The position numbers and the translations under genes are program-made. From an uncultured Chloroflexota bacterium (GTDB taxonomy: Bacteria; Chloroflexota; Anaerolineae; Anaerolineales; Anaerolineaceae), in assembly GCA_902786265.1 (NCBI GenBank), contig CADACE010000005.1, positions 62,001-126,000 on the forward strand: a stretch of 64,000 bases of DNA, written 5' to 3'. Numbering within the stretch: position 1 is the first letter of the stretch; each line of letters opens with the position of its first letter. A model generated the notes under the pieces. The model had not been told where the DNA came from. It searched no databases and worked only from the letters and a program-made list of their open reading frames with translations. Below are positions 52,178-61,458 of this stretch, one piece after another.

Positions 52178-53059
52178 ATGAAATTATATACAGTTGAAAA
52201 AGACGGAATGGAAGTCGTTGCTGCCTCTCTGCATGACAGTGATTTATACGCACTGTCATCATTGGGCATTACAGTTTCGGACATGAACGAGCTTATCAGC
52301 AATTGGGCTGACATAGAAGCTCCGCTCAAGGAAAAACTGTCAGCCCTTTGTGCTGACGGGAAAAGCTCTGCTGAAAAAGCTTTGAAGGATTATAAGATCC
52401 TCGCACCGATTCCCCGACCCAAACAGGATGTGGCATGTCTGGGGGTAAATTACCACGATCATAAAAAAGAAGCCGCTGCCGGTATTGATTTTGTCAAAAC
52501 CGCTGAAACCATCTATTTTGCAAAACGCGTTAACCGGGCAACAGATCCCGACGGTCTGATCCCGAACTATGACTTCGTGGACAGTCTGGATTATGAAGTG
52601 GAACTGGGTGTCGTTCTCGGAAAAGACACTTTCCATGTCACACCGGCAGAAGCCCGGGATTACATTTTCGGTTATACCATCATCAATGATGTCAGCGCCC
52701 GGAATGTGCAGAAGCGCCATCAGCAATGGTATCTCGGGAAAAGTCTGGACGGATATACACCGATGGGTCCCTGCATCGTCACATTGGATGAGATCGGCGA
52801 CCCGCACGACCTGACGATCCGCTGTTTCGTAAACGATGAGCTCCGCCAGAACAGCAGCACCAAATATATGATCACCACAGTCGAGGAAGCCATCAGCGAG
52901 CTTTCACAGGGCATGACGCTGCAAAGCGGAACCATTATCGCGACAGGCACTCCTGCCGGTGTTGCCATGGGCATGAAACCGCCTGTCTGGCTGAAAAGCG
53001 GGGACAAGGTCCGCTGTGAGATCGAAAATATCGGGGTTTTAGAAAATACAGTAGCGTAA
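52178..53059 (+). CDS. Fumarylacetoacetate hydrolase family protein
   Basis: 293 residues: an N-terminal 75-residue domain and the FAH catalytic domain (CLGVNYHDHKKEA, YEVELGVVLGKD with the metal-binding Glu pair, GYTIINDVSARN, DGYTPMGPCIV, IATGTPAGVAMG). Members cleave or decarboxylate 2-oxo acids, such as acylpyruvates or oxaloacetate; the substrate cannot be told from motifs. The next frame starts 7 bases after its stop, behind an AAGGAG. Confidence 0.88.
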   Translation: MKLYTVEKDGMEVVAASLHDSDLYALSSLGITVSDMNELISNWADIEAPLKEKLSALCADGKSSAEKALKDYKILAPIPRPKQDVACLGVNYHDHKKEAAAGIDFVKTAETIYFAKRVNRATDPDGLIPNYDFVDSLDYEVELGVVLGKDTFHVTPAEARDYIFGYTIINDVSARNVQKRHQQWYLGKSLDGYTPMGPCIVTLDEIGDPHDLTIRCFVNDELRQNSSTKYMITTVEEAISELSQGMTLQSGTIIATGTPAGVAMGMKPPVWLKSGDKVRCEIENIGVLENTVA

Positions 53060-53066
53060 GGAGAAA

Positions 53067-53249
53067 ATGAAAAAGGATTGGCCGGGATTCAGCGAAACGG
53101 ATTTTCATGAATCATTGGTGGATCCGGATTCGGAACATAAAAATGAAAAAAACGATATTACGGAAATATGCGCATCTGATTGCCAGATGCGGGGTCAACG
53201 TACAGGAAGGGCAGGAAGTATTCATCAATGCCGGTCTGGACCAGCCTGA
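53067..53249 (+). other. Short frame with strong ribosome site before the M29 gene
   Basis: AAGGAG lies 4 bases before an ATG opening a 60-codon frame (MKKDWPGFSETDFHESLVD). It overlaps the start of the aminopeptidase gene in another frame, and its second half is just that gene read out of frame. It could be a leader that couples translation, or the trace of a frameshift. Confidence 0.3.
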
Positions 53250-54366
53250 ATTCATACAGATGGTCGCAGAGGCATGTTACAAGCTTGGCGCAAGCCGTGT
53301 GGTCGTGGATTGGGATTACCAGCCGTTGGTAAAGACCCGTTATCAATACGAAACTCTCGAAACACTGGGCGGACTGACCGCTTATCAAAAAGCCCGCTGG
53401 GAGCATTATCTGGAAAAAATCCCCTGCAGGATCTTTATCATGTCCGACGACCCGGACGGGCTCAAGGGTATTGATCAGGAAAAAATGCTCAAAGCGCAGC
53501 AGATGAGTTATCCGCTCATCAAAGGCTATCGTGATGAACTGGAAAACAAATATCAATGGTGCATTGCCGCGGCTCCCGGCGCTGCCTGGGCGAAAAAACT
53601 TTTCCCGGAACTGACCAAAAATCAGGCTATTGAAAAGCTCTGGGAAGCCATTCTTTCCACGAGCCGTGTGACAGACGATCCTGTAGCTGCCTGGAAAGCA
53701 CATAACACGGACCTGGAAAACCGCTGTGCCTATCTGAACAGCCTCGGAATTGAAAAGCTGCATTACACATCCTCCAACGGTACCGATTTCAATGTCGGCA
53801 TGATCCCGGAAGCAGAATTCAAAGGCGGCGGTGAAAACAGCCGGCAGGGTATTTTCTTTAACCCGAATATTCCGACCGAAGAATGTTTTATTTCCCCTAT
53901 GCGGGGCGCCGCGGAAGGGAAAGTAGTCTCCACCATGCCCCTTTCCCGGGAAGGACAGCTGATCGAAAACTTCTGGATCCGTTTCGAAAACGGCAAAGCG
54001 GTTGAATGGCACGCTGAGAAAAACGAACAGCTCCTCACAAACGTCATCACCGCTGATGAAGGTGCCGCTTACCTCGGCGAATGTGCCCTGGTTCCCTATA
54101 ACTCACCGATTCGTGAATCCGGACTGCTTTTCTATAACACCCTGTTTGATGAGAACGCTGCCTGCCATCTGGCACTGGGTCACGGGTTCCCGGACACGAT
54201 CCGCGGATTTGAAGAAAAGACGCTGGAAGAATGCCGTGCGCTGGGGATCAATGATTCCATGGTCCATGTCGATTTCATGATCGGCTGTGCGGATCTGAAC
54301 ATTGACGCAATTACAAAAGACGGAAACACAGCCCCGGTATTCCGAAACGGTAACTGGGCCTTCTGA
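53143..54366 (+). CDS. M29 family aminopeptidase
   Basis: About 407 residues from the ATG at 53143; the ribosome site is weak and an ATG 12 codons upstream is possible. The sequence follows M29 (AmpS/AmpT-like) enzymes: LIARCGVNVQEGQEVFINAG, GASRVVVDWDYQ, the metal-site HYTSSNGTDFNVGMIP and NIPTEECFISPMRGAAEG, VPYNSPIRESGLLFYNTLFDE, LALGHGFPDTI, and VHVDFMIGC. A dinuclear-metal exopeptidase that trims N-terminal residues in the cytosol. It sits in a row glnN-FAH-M29-HAD with short gaps. Confidence 0.9.
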   Translation: MKKTILRKYAHLIARCGVNVQEGQEVFINAGLDQPEFIQMVAEACYKLGASRVVVDWDYQPLVKTRYQYETLETLGGLTAYQKARWEHYLEKIPCRIFIMSDDPDGLKGIDQEKMLKAQQMSYPLIKGYRDELENKYQWCIAAAPGAAWAKKLFPELTKNQAIEKLWEAILSTSRVTDDPVAAWKAHNTDLENRCAYLNSLGIEKLHYTSSNGTDFNVGMIPEAEFKGGGENSRQGIFFNPNIPTEECFISPMRGAAEGKVVSTMPLSREGQLIENFWIRFENGKAVEWHAEKNEQLLTNVITADEGAAYLGECALVPYNSPIRESGLLFYNTLFDENAACHLALGHGFPDTIRGFEEKTLEECRALGINDSMVHVDFMIGCADLNIDAITKDGNTAPVFRNGNWAF

Positions 54367-54394
54367 AAAGCCGTACAATTCACAGAAACACAAA

Positions 54395-55186
54395 ATGAGT
54401 AAATTCGGGTCAATTCGATTGATTGCCTGCGATCTGGATGGGACGCTGCTGCTGAACGGGGCACAGCGTCTCCAACCGGATACCTGCGGCCTGATCCGCC
54501 GTCTGTATGCTGAAAAGGGCATCAGGTTTTGTGCCGCAAGCGGAAGACAGTACGCGAACCTCAAACGCCTGTTTGAACCGATTAAGGATGAAATTTACTA
54601 TCTCTGTGAAAACGGCTGTCTGTGTTATGCGGACGGACAGCGGATCCACAAAGAAATCATGGATCAGGAGCTTGCAAGGGAGCTGGTCCGGGATATTATG
54701 GAAACAGAAGGCGCAGAGATACTGGTTTCCGGTGAGAATATCCATTATCTGCAGCCAAAGGACATGAGTTATTTCTATCATATGCGTGATGTCGTCCGGA
54801 ATGATGTAACAATCGTTCCGGATATTCTTCATATCCCTGAGCCGTATTTGAAGGTTTCCTTCTATGAAAAAGGCGGTCTGCATAAAGTCTCCGAATGGCA
54901 GGAAAAATTCGGAAACCGCTGTACTGTTGTCCCGGGACAGCTTGAGTGGCTGGATATGATGCCGCAGGGTGTCAATAAGGCCTCCGGTTTATCTCACATC
55001 CTGCGGTATCTGGATATCAAACCGGAAGAATGCATGGCGATCGGAGATAATGATAACGACCGGGAAATGCTGGAAATGGCAGGTCTTCCTGCCGCGGTAC
55101 AAAGCGCAAAGCCATCCATCCGTGAACTCGCGGAGATCGAAACCGATACCGTAGAGCACCTTTTCGAAAGGATCCTTGCAGAATAG
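54395..55186 (+). CDS. Cof-type HAD hydrolase (HAD-IIB)
   Basis: 263 residues from the ATG at 54395, 28 bases after the M29 stop. HAD motifs: LIACDLDGTLL (nucleophile Asp), ASGRQYANL, Lys in VNKASGLSHIL, and AIGDNDNDREMLEMAG. The C2-type cap between motifs II and III marks Cof/SupH-like sugar-phosphate or flavin-phosphate phosphatases. The exact substrate is unknown. A strong terminator follows. Confidence 0.9.
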   Translation: MSKFGSIRLIACDLDGTLLLNGAQRLQPDTCGLIRRLYAEKGIRFCAASGRQYANLKRLFEPIKDEIYYLCENGCLCYADGQRIHKEIMDQELARELVRDIMETEGAEILVSGENIHYLQPKDMSYFYHMRDVVRNDVTIVPDILHIPEPYLKVSFYEKGGLHKVSEWQEKFGNRCTVVPGQLEWLDMMPQGVNKASGLSHILRYLDIKPEECMAIGDNDNDREMLEMAGLPAAVQSAKPSIRELAEIETDTVEHLFERILAE

Positions 55187-55303
55187 GTGTAACTCTTTTT
55201 TGGGAAGGCTTTTTCAGAAAGCTGTGCCGGGGTTCTCATGGGCATGTCTGCCTTTCATCCGCGGCATCTCATCAGTTTCTGAAAAAAACATCTGACATTT
55301 TGT

Positions 55304-55375
55304 AAAAAAATCAAAGGGGATGGATTCCTACGGCACTGATTCGTGCTCCCGGGAACCATCCCCTTTGATTTTGGC
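55304..55375. terminator. Bidirectional terminator
   Basis: AAATCAAAGGGGATGG and CCATCCCCTTTGATTT form a perfect 16-bp stem with flanking A and T runs. It separates the HAD gene from the converging metallo-beta-lactamase gene. Confidence 0.85.
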
Positions 55376-55412
55376 TGTAAGTCAATAGTTTATAGTTTAT
55401 GGCTTACGATTA

Positions 55413-56423
55413 TTAATCCTCATCATCTTCATCGTCGGGACCGTAACCGTCATCCCAATCATCGTCGCTGCCGTATTCGTCAATATCATCTTCAAAACTA
55501 TGCGCATTGACGTCATTGGGATCAAGATAAGCCAGATTATCAAAATCATCTTCTTCCGGTTCGGGTTCATACTCATCCTCAGTCGGCATGCCGTACTGGG
55601 CAATAACCTGTTTGTAGATCCAAATCAGGTTCCGCTTATGAAGATTTTCGGCCAAACCGCCGAGATAAACACGGCTCTTTCCGCAATCTTCAACATGGAT
55701 TGATGAAAGATATTCACCCGGGTTCCGCTTAATGCGGGCTTTTTCCCCGACTTCTTTCAGTTTGTTCAGATAATTGATATTCTCACGCATTGCTTCTTCT
55801 ATTTCACCGCGGAGAATGATGTCACCATGCCCCTGTATGATGTTCTCCAGCCCCAGAGAATCGATCTTGGTGTAAGTATTGAGGGTATCGACATAATTCC
55901 CTTCATAAAGTGCGGGAATCGGCATAAAGGCATCTCCCGCGAAGAGAATGCGGTCCTCTTCCACAAAGACCGAAATTCCATCATCTGTGTGTCCGGGGGT
56001 AAGCATGATAATCAGGTTCTTTTTCCCGACTTTCAGTGTAAGCTCGCCATCATCAAACGTGAGATGAGGCAGAACAATGTGTGAATTTGCAAATGAAGGA
56101 TTATCCTTTTTCGTAGCTTCCAAAGCAGCCACACCGGAAGTCGCAAGGTATTGGGCACATTTGGTGTGGGAAATAATGGTAGCTTCAGGGAAAAAACAAT
56201 TTCCCCATGCGTGATCAGCATGGGAATGTGTATCGATCAGATAGCGAACGGGAACTTTTAACTCATTGTCAATAAATTCCCGCATCGCGAGGGTTTCTTC
56301 AGGGAGTGCAAGTGTATCGACAACGATTGCCCATTGAGGCCCGACAATCACACCTGCGGTAACTTGTGCGTAAAGCTCACTTTGAAGCCAATACACATTA
56401 TCAGAAATCCGCTCTCTTTGCAT
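55413..56423 (-). CDS. Metallo-beta-lactamase fold hydrolase with acidic tail
   Basis: 336 residues. The metal motif THSHADH (His66, His68, Asp70, His71) is intact, and TPGHTDDG and FAGDAFMP supply further ligands, so a dinuclear zinc or iron site is likely. The last 60 residues are almost all Asp, Glu, Gly and Tyr (DEYEPEPEEDDFDNL, ...GYGPDDEDDED), an unusual acidic extension of unknown role. No signal peptide. The substrate is not evident. Confidence 0.82.
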   Translation of the reverse strand: MQRERISDNVYWLQSELYAQVTAGVIVGPQWAIVVDTLALPEETLAMREFIDNELKVPVRYLIDTHSHADHAWGNCFFPEATIISHTKCAQYLATSGVAALEATKKDNPSFANSHIVLPHLTFDDGELTLKVGKKNLIIMLTPGHTDDGISVFVEEDRILFAGDAFMPIPALYEGNYVDTLNTYTKIDSLGLENIIQGHGDIILRGEIEEAMRENINYLNKLKEVGEKARIKRNPGEYLSSIHVEDCGKSRVYLGGLAENLHKRNLIWIYKQVIAQYGMPTEDEYEPEPEEDDFDNLAYLDPNDVNAHSFEDDIDEYGSDDDWDDGYGPDDEDDED

Positions 56424-56599
56424 TTATTAACTCCGTACTCGCATTCGGCGTATAACCGCTCTCGTAAAAAACATCATATAGGATAGCACAAACGGCGAAA
56501 AAATGCGAAAAAAAGTGATTGTGAATTACGCGATAAATGATTTTCGTCCCTGTTTAACGAAAAGCTCATGACAATAATCATTACAGGGGACAGAGGAAT

Positions 56600-56623
56600 A
56601 AAAAAAACCGCTGTTTGCGGTTC
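56600..56623 (-). terminator. Terminator of the tRNA-Glu genes
   Basis: On the minus strand AACCGC-AAACA-GCGGTT is followed by a run of T. Confidence 0.8.
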
Positions 56624-56628
56624 TTCAG

Positions 56629-56701
56629 CACCTCCAGAGAGATTCGAACTCTCGTTTTAACCTTGAAAGGGTTGCGTCCTGGTCCCCTAGACGATGGAGG
56701 C
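56629..56701 (-). tRNA. tRNA-Glu (anticodon UUC), copy 1
   Basis: 73-base cloverleaf on the minus strand; anticodon loop CTTTCAA, T-arm GAGAG/CTCTC with TTCGAAT loop. The acceptor closes with a G-U pair. Identical to copy 2. Confidence 0.92.
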
Positions 56702-56740
56702 TCATTCTATAATGATTTTCAAATCGCTTCCGCGATTCAG

Positions 56741-56813
56741 CACCTCCAGAGAGATTCGAACTCTCGTTTTAACCTTGAAAGGGTTGCGTCCTGGTCCCCT
56801 AGACGATGGAGGC
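56741..56813 (-). tRNA. tRNA-Glu (anticodon UUC), copy 2
   Basis: The same 73 bases as copy 1, separated by 39 bases. They are read as one tandem unit before the terminator at 56600. Confidence 0.92.
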
Positions 56814-56908
56814 TTGTTTCCATAACGGTGAATATTTTAGCAGAGGAATGATATCCCGTCAAGTGATTCGGTAAAATTTGTGATAAGTTTTCAAAAACAG
56901 TTCGCCGA

Positions 56909-57484
56909 TTACCAAATACCCGATTTCAGCTTCTGATTTAATTTACTGTAGATCCGGGCACGGAACCAGGGTTCACTGGACGCACTGATGGCATCTTCCA
57001 ATGTAAACCAGCCTGTTCCGCTGTTCTCATCCGCTTTATATGCCAGATGCTCGGTCTCATCAGCTTCCAGAAGGTATGTCAGGTTCAGGTGGAGATGTGA
57101 AGAAACATACTGTCCTTTTTTTTCATGCCCGTCAACGGTCAGAATTTCCAGGGAATAGATCCGATCGGAAAGCGGACGGACAGTATGGATGCCGGTTTCT
57201 TCCTTTGCCTCACGGATCGCGACCGAAAGCAGATCCGTTTCACCATCCGCGTGGCCGCCTGTCCAGGACCAGGAGTTATAAATATTGTGATAAACCATCA
57301 GCACCTTTGTCCGCTCCGGATTAACGATCCAGGAAGAAGCAGTCATATGCGCATTACGGTTCTGCCTTGTAAAAATATCCGGGCAGCATTCGATCTGCCG
57401 AATGATTTCTATTTGATCCGCTGCTTCCTGTTCATTCCAGGGGCTGTAAGATCTTATGACAGACAAAAGCTCATCTCTTGACAT
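56909..57484 (-). CDS. Nudix hydrolase
   Basis: 191 residues. The Nudix box is at about 76-99 (GGHADGETDLLSVAIREAKE then ETGI): REAKEETGI with the metal-binding Glu residues is intact, but Thr83 sits where the first Glu of the box is expected, with Glu82 beside it. An N-terminal 45-residue helical lead precedes the domain. Such enzymes cleave nucleoside diphosphates linked to another group; the substrate is unknown. A REP-like palindrome lies just upstream. Confidence 0.85.
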   Translation of the reverse strand: MSRDELLSVIRSYSPWNEQEAADQIEIIRQIECCPDIFTRQNRNAHMTASSWIVNPERTKVLMVYHNIYNSWSWTGGHADGETDLLSVAIREAKEETGIHTVRPLSDRIYSLEILTVDGHEKKGQYVSSHLHLNLTYLLEADETEHLAYKADENSGTGWFTLEDAISASSEPWFRARIYSKLNQKLKSGIW

Positions 57485-57549
57485 AAAAGCACAAAATTCC
57501 CGTCAAAAACAACTTACGCTATACAGAAGCTTCTCTCCTATAGATATTT

Positions 57550-57626
57550 ACGGGGGCTGTCGCTTTATTGGATTGCCTCATTCCAAAAACATAACAAATT
57601 CAGTCCAATAAAGCGACAGTCCCCGT
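57550..57626. repeat. REP-like palindrome
   Basis: Arms 57550-57572 and 57604-57626 are complementary except for one base (ACGGGGGCTGTCGCTTTATT and its partner) around a 31-base loop. The GGGGACTGTCGC edge is the style of REP elements mobilised by RAYT (Y1) transposases; no such gene is in the window. Confidence 0.7.
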
Positions 57627-57650
57627 CAGCTTCTCTGCAAACAAATCTTC

Positions 57651-59027
57651 TCAGGAAAAGTAGGGAACAGTCAGCGTGAAGATGCTCCCTTTTCCCAGCC
57701 GGCTTTCGATATCCAGCCTGCCTTTATGGATTTTCGCGACGTATTTCACCAGCGCGATGCCCTGCAGACCACTGCCTGCCGCTTCCGCGTAGTTCAGTGC
57801 CTGCATACGCTCCAAATCAAGCGGTGAAATACCTGTCCCGGAGTCTTCCACAGACAAAGACCAGTCATTTTCGTTATAAGCGATCCGCACGCTGATCGGT
57901 TTGCCGTCCATGGGTGTAAAATGGATCGCATTATCCAACAGGTCGAATACCGCCAGTGTCAGCAGCCAGGGATCCCCGACCGCATTGCCCGCTGTTCTGC
58001 CTTTGGTGCCGCTTTCTGTATCCAGTTCAATCTCTATCCGTTTGTTCCGGGCAACAGCAGCCATATCATATATCACCTCTCTGGCGATATCCGTAACGGA
58101 AACAACTTCAAAGGACATAGCCGCGTTTTCTGTCCGCTGATAATGTTTTGAACCAAATCCGAACAAGGCTTCCAGACGGTTCAGAGGACTTTCGGTTTTA
58201 TCAATATAATTCTTTTGAAGGTTGGACAATTCTCCGGATGACTCAAACAAAGCCAGCGTCCCCAAAGCCTTTTGGACCAGCAAATGATAATACTGGATCT
58301 CGTTTTCCCCAAAGCGTATCTCCCTGACGTCTCCGCCCACATGCGGGAAAATATAAATACGGCCGCTCTGTTCATTTGGGAAATCAATTTTTTTCAGAAT
58401 AAAATCAAAATCTGAAAAATGCTTTCCCATCTCCTCTTTATTTTCAGCTTCCTGACGCAAAACTGTCAGAAAAGCTTCTTTATCCTTCATACCTTCAAAC
58501 GAAGGATTTGAAATCAGCAGCCGGTCCGGATTCACCAGGATCAGGGCAGGGATGTTCAATCGCTCCAGCAGGTCTACATATTGGTTGGCCTGGTACTGAA
58601 TGCTGAACTCACTTTCAAGCCACCGCTGCATGACCATTTCAACCCATTCGCAGCAGCCGATAAAGGAATCGGAAATCTTTTCCGTAAACGTATCGGCACG
58701 GAAACAGGCCCAGATAAAGCCGCAGTAACCGAAATGTGAATTCAGCGGGAAGAATATCGCCGACCCTTCCGTAAAAAGAAGGCTGGAAAGCAGCGTAGAC
58801 TGTTTTATCGAAGGGATCTGCAGGACCTTCTGTGTCCTCATGATGCCATAAAATCTGGAATCGATAGCTTCAAAGGCATTGTTCGTCCGTCCCAGGCTGT
58901 ACAGACGCAGATCCTCAGTGTCATTTCTTCCGGCATTGCGATTAACAATAACGCGGACCGAAACAGGATCCAAAAAGTCGATCGTATCCAGAATTGTGCG
59001 GATGTTACTTTCTATATCAGTCCACAT
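57651..59027 (-). CDS. Histidine-kinase-like sensor protein
   Basis: 458 residues, soluble. Residues about 1-160 resemble a GAF-type sensor; the middle is helical. The C-terminal 150 residues are a HATPase_c domain with N-box FDLLDNAIHFTP, G1 VEDSGTGI and G2 GSGLQGIALV. No clear HisKA phosphoacceptor block is visible before it, so it may dimerise and signal differently, or use an atypical His. No response regulator lies next to it. It starts 4 bases after the cmk stop, in one operon with two large membrane proteins. Confidence 0.75.
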   Translation of the reverse strand: MWTDIESNIRTILDTIDFLDPVSVRVIVNRNAGRNDTEDLRLYSLGRTNNAFEAIDSRFYGIMRTQKVLQIPSIKQSTLLSSLLFTEGSAIFFPLNSHFGYCGFIWACFRADTFTEKISDSFIGCCEWVEMVMQRWLESEFSIQYQANQYVDLLERLNIPALILVNPDRLLISNPSFEGMKDKEAFLTVLRQEAENKEEMGKHFSDFDFILKKIDFPNEQSGRIYIFPHVGGDVREIRFGENEIQYYHLLVQKALGTLALFESSGELSNLQKNYIDKTESPLNRLEALFGFGSKHYQRTENAAMSFEVVSVTDIAREVIYDMAAVARNKRIEIELDTESGTKGRTAGNAVGDPWLLTLAVFDLLDNAIHFTPMDGKPISVRIAYNENDWSLSVEDSGTGISPLDLERMQALNYAEAAGSGLQGIALVKYVAKIHKGRLDIESRLGKGSIFTLTVPYFS

Positions 59028-59031
59028 AAAA

Positions 59032-59706
59032 TCAATCCATCAGCGCAAAGATTTGTTCAGCGACTTCTGCCGCGGTATATTCATCGGTGTGGATAATAAC
59101 AGCATCATCCGCGGGACGCAGCGGGGCAACTGTCCGTTCCCTGTCGTTCTTATCCCGCTTGATGATATCAGCGAGAATCATTTCATAAGTTTCTGACTCA
59201 ATGTGTTTAGAAAGGTTTTCCTGATATCTCCGCTTTGCACGGGTTTCAGGAGAAGCTTCGAGATATATTTTCATTTCCGCGTCCGGCATAACGACCGTGC
59301 CGATATCACGGCCAACCATCACAACACGTCCGCGAAGACCGATTTTGCGCTGCTGCATGGTTAATGCCGCCCGTACCGCAGGATAAGCCGCAACCGTGGA
59401 GACGATTTTATCCACTTCCGGAAGATGAAGACGATCGGTAATATTCTGCCCGTCCAGCAGAACATTCGTGACACCATTTACCGTATCATTCTCGAGAGCA
59501 ATATCCATCGATTCCACAACTTCACTTACTTTTTTCTCATCACTTATATCATGCAGCTTCTGATAAGCGCCATAAGCAGCGACCCGGTACATAATTCCGG
59601 TATCAAAAAACAGGTAACCCAGTTTTTCCGCTACGATCTTACCGACGGTTGTTTTCCCGGAGGCAGCAGTCCCATCCATCGCGATTTGATTTGGTATATT
59701 TTTCAT
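59032..59706 (-). CDS. cmk: Cytidylate kinase
   Basis: 224 residues. P-loop MDGTAASGKTTVGK, FDTGIMYR, the VGRDIGTVVMPDAEMKIYLE block and RDKNDRERTVAPLRPADDAV are the standard CMP kinase signatures. It phosphorylates CMP and dCMP. The start overlaps the stop of the Agl23-like gene by 4 bases, so a housekeeping kinase is translationally coupled to an envelope gene. Confidence 0.94.
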   Translation of the reverse strand: MKNIPNQIAMDGTAASGKTTVGKIVAEKLGYLFFDTGIMYRVAAYGAYQKLHDISDEKKVSEVVESMDIALENDTVNGVTNVLLDGQNITDRLHLPEVDKIVSTVAAYPAVRAALTMQQRKIGLRGRVVMVGRDIGTVVMPDAEMKIYLEASPETRAKRRYQENLSKHIESETYEMILADIIKRDKNDRERTVAPLRPADDAVIIHTDEYTAAEVAEQIFALMD

Positions 59707-61448
59707 CTCTCTCCATTCTCCTCATTCATAAAAAGTCTTTCCGCCCTTGCCCATAAAGTAACAGGTACGTCCGCAGCGGGCTGTGCGTCGCCGAAAATAA
59801 GCCATTTGCCCCACTCCTGAAAAGTGAAGCTGCGCCAATTCATTGTACCCCGCCAATCCTGCTGCGTACTCACAAATCCAAAATTATCAAAAAGATTGCC
59901 GCTCTGATCCAGAATTAACTCGATACCGGTCAGATCAGCATTGAAATTAGCCGTCGTTCGTATTTCCGGATAATTCCGGAGCAGCCACTCAGCCATGGGA
60001 TCATTCACAATAAAATTCAAACCGAAATTCGGACTTGGAGTGTCTCCATGCTTTGCTATTATTTCATCAAAAAGCTCAAAAAAAGCCTTATTTGTAAAAG
60101 TTGTATAAGCTCCGTTCAAAATATTCGCGGTATTTCCCTGATGCCGGTCCAGCGGATGGTCGCCTGTCCGGTCAAAGCCGCCCGCGTTCCAGATCCCGGT
60201 CAAAAGGCTCCAGGAAAGGATCACGACCGTTCCCGCAAGCATTCCGCAGCGGACCGAGCCGGATTCCACGAAACCAAGCAATATTTTGATGATCAAGCCC
60301 AAAATCACTATGCTGACAACCGTAAGCAGAATGGTTCCCGCATAACGCGTAAGCGGCAGTGTTTGGGTGACATTATTCCAGGTGATCTGAATCAGCTCAT
60401 TTCCATTTGTCTGCTTGAACAATTCCACCAACCGGAAATAAAAGAAAGACCACGCGGCACAAATCGCAAAGCCTGACATAAAAAACGGGAAATCGAATGA
60501 GACCTTCATGCGGTCCGGAATTTCCGAAATTATATTGCAGACATTTATCCACAACAGGATCGATACCCAGGGAAGCATAATGATGCCATGCCACAAGATC
60601 AGGACTGCAGCAGCAAATACAGACAGCAGCAAAGCAGAAATCTCATGACGGCGTATCGCCTGAACGCAGCACAGGAAAAGCGGAACACCGCAATACAAAA
60701 TCACCGCGATCAGTTCAGCTGTCAGGCCCGGATAAACCCATGCAGAACCGGACCTGAAACTGTTGACGATCCCGGCGCCAAATCCGGCAATACCTCCGGG
60801 GAAAATACCGAAGGCAGTACAATACAACACAAAAAACAATGCCGCAAGAAGGATATCACGTTTTTTGAAGCTCCGTGGCCAAATCAACCGTGGTTCTTTT
60901 TTCAGGAGGAAAATTTTCAGAGAAAGACAAACGCCCGCGATCAGAACCACAGGCAAAACCCGCTCTCCGCCGCTCAATGCGATCAGGAAACAGGTCAGGC
61001 TGCCTCTCTTTTTCCCCGACGCTCCCAGGGCTGCAGCGGCGGCGATCATCGCCGCGGAGGGGATCACAGCATCTGCCCGTTTGCTCCAGAATAACAAAAC
61101 CGGATCAAGCGCCAGCATAAATGACAGCACACAGGCTTTCCGTGCACCGATCTTTTTTGAGACCATCCAGGGGATCATTGAAAGAAGTATTCCGGAAAGG
61201 GCAGGGAACAGCCTCGCGCTGAACTCTGAACTGCCGAACAATTTGAACAGCAGGGCCGTCGGAAGTTCATAAAGCAGATGCCCGCTGCTGCCGTTTTCAA
61301 ACAGACGCAGCGCAGTCACCGCATTTTCGGCCTCGTTCATTGTCAGAGAAGCACTGCCCAGTCCTGTCAGGCGCAGCATACAGGCCAAAGCAGCAGCCAA
61401 TAGTACAGCCGCTGTGATATTCCACTTTGATTCGGACTCTCTCTCCAT
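59703..61448 (-). CDS. Agl23/PMT-like membrane protein (GT-C type)
   Basis: 581 residues with about eleven membrane helices and a C-terminal soluble domain. The N-terminal LTMNEAENAVTALRLFENG carries an acidic loop residue as in GT39/PMT-like GT-C transferases. Its place 10 bases after the DUF2298 gene identifies it as the Agl23 (TIGR03663) partner commonly seen in Chloroflexota and haloarchaea. These pairs are thought to act in lipid-linked sugar transfer or flipping; direct evidence is thin. Overlaps cmk by 4 bases. Confidence 0.78.
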   Translation of the reverse strand: MERESESKWNITAAVLLAAALACMLRLTGLGSASLTMNEAENAVTALRLFENGSSGHLLYELPTALLFKLFGSSEFSARLFPALSGILLSMIPWMVSKKIGARKACVLSFMLALDPVLLFWSKRADAVIPSAAMIAAAAALGASGKKRGSLTCFLIALSGGERVLPVVLIAGVCLSLKIFLLKKEPRLIWPRSFKKRDILLAALFFVLYCTAFGIFPGGIAGFGAGIVNSFRSGSAWVYPGLTAELIAVILYCGVPLFLCCVQAIRRHEISALLLSVFAAAVLILWHGIIMLPWVSILLWINVCNIISEIPDRMKVSFDFPFFMSGFAICAAWSFFYFRLVELFKQTNGNELIQITWNNVTQTLPLTRYAGTILLTVVSIVILGLIIKILLGFVESGSVRCGMLAGTVVILSWSLLTGIWNAGGFDRTGDHPLDRHQGNTANILNGAYTTFTNKAFFELFDEIIAKHGDTPSPNFGLNFIVNDPMAEWLLRNYPEIRTTANFNADLTGIELILDQSGNLFDNFGFVSTQQDWRGTMNWRSFTFQEWGKWLIFGDAQPAADVPVTLWARAERLFMNEENGER

Positions 61449-61458
61449 TCGCTCCGCC

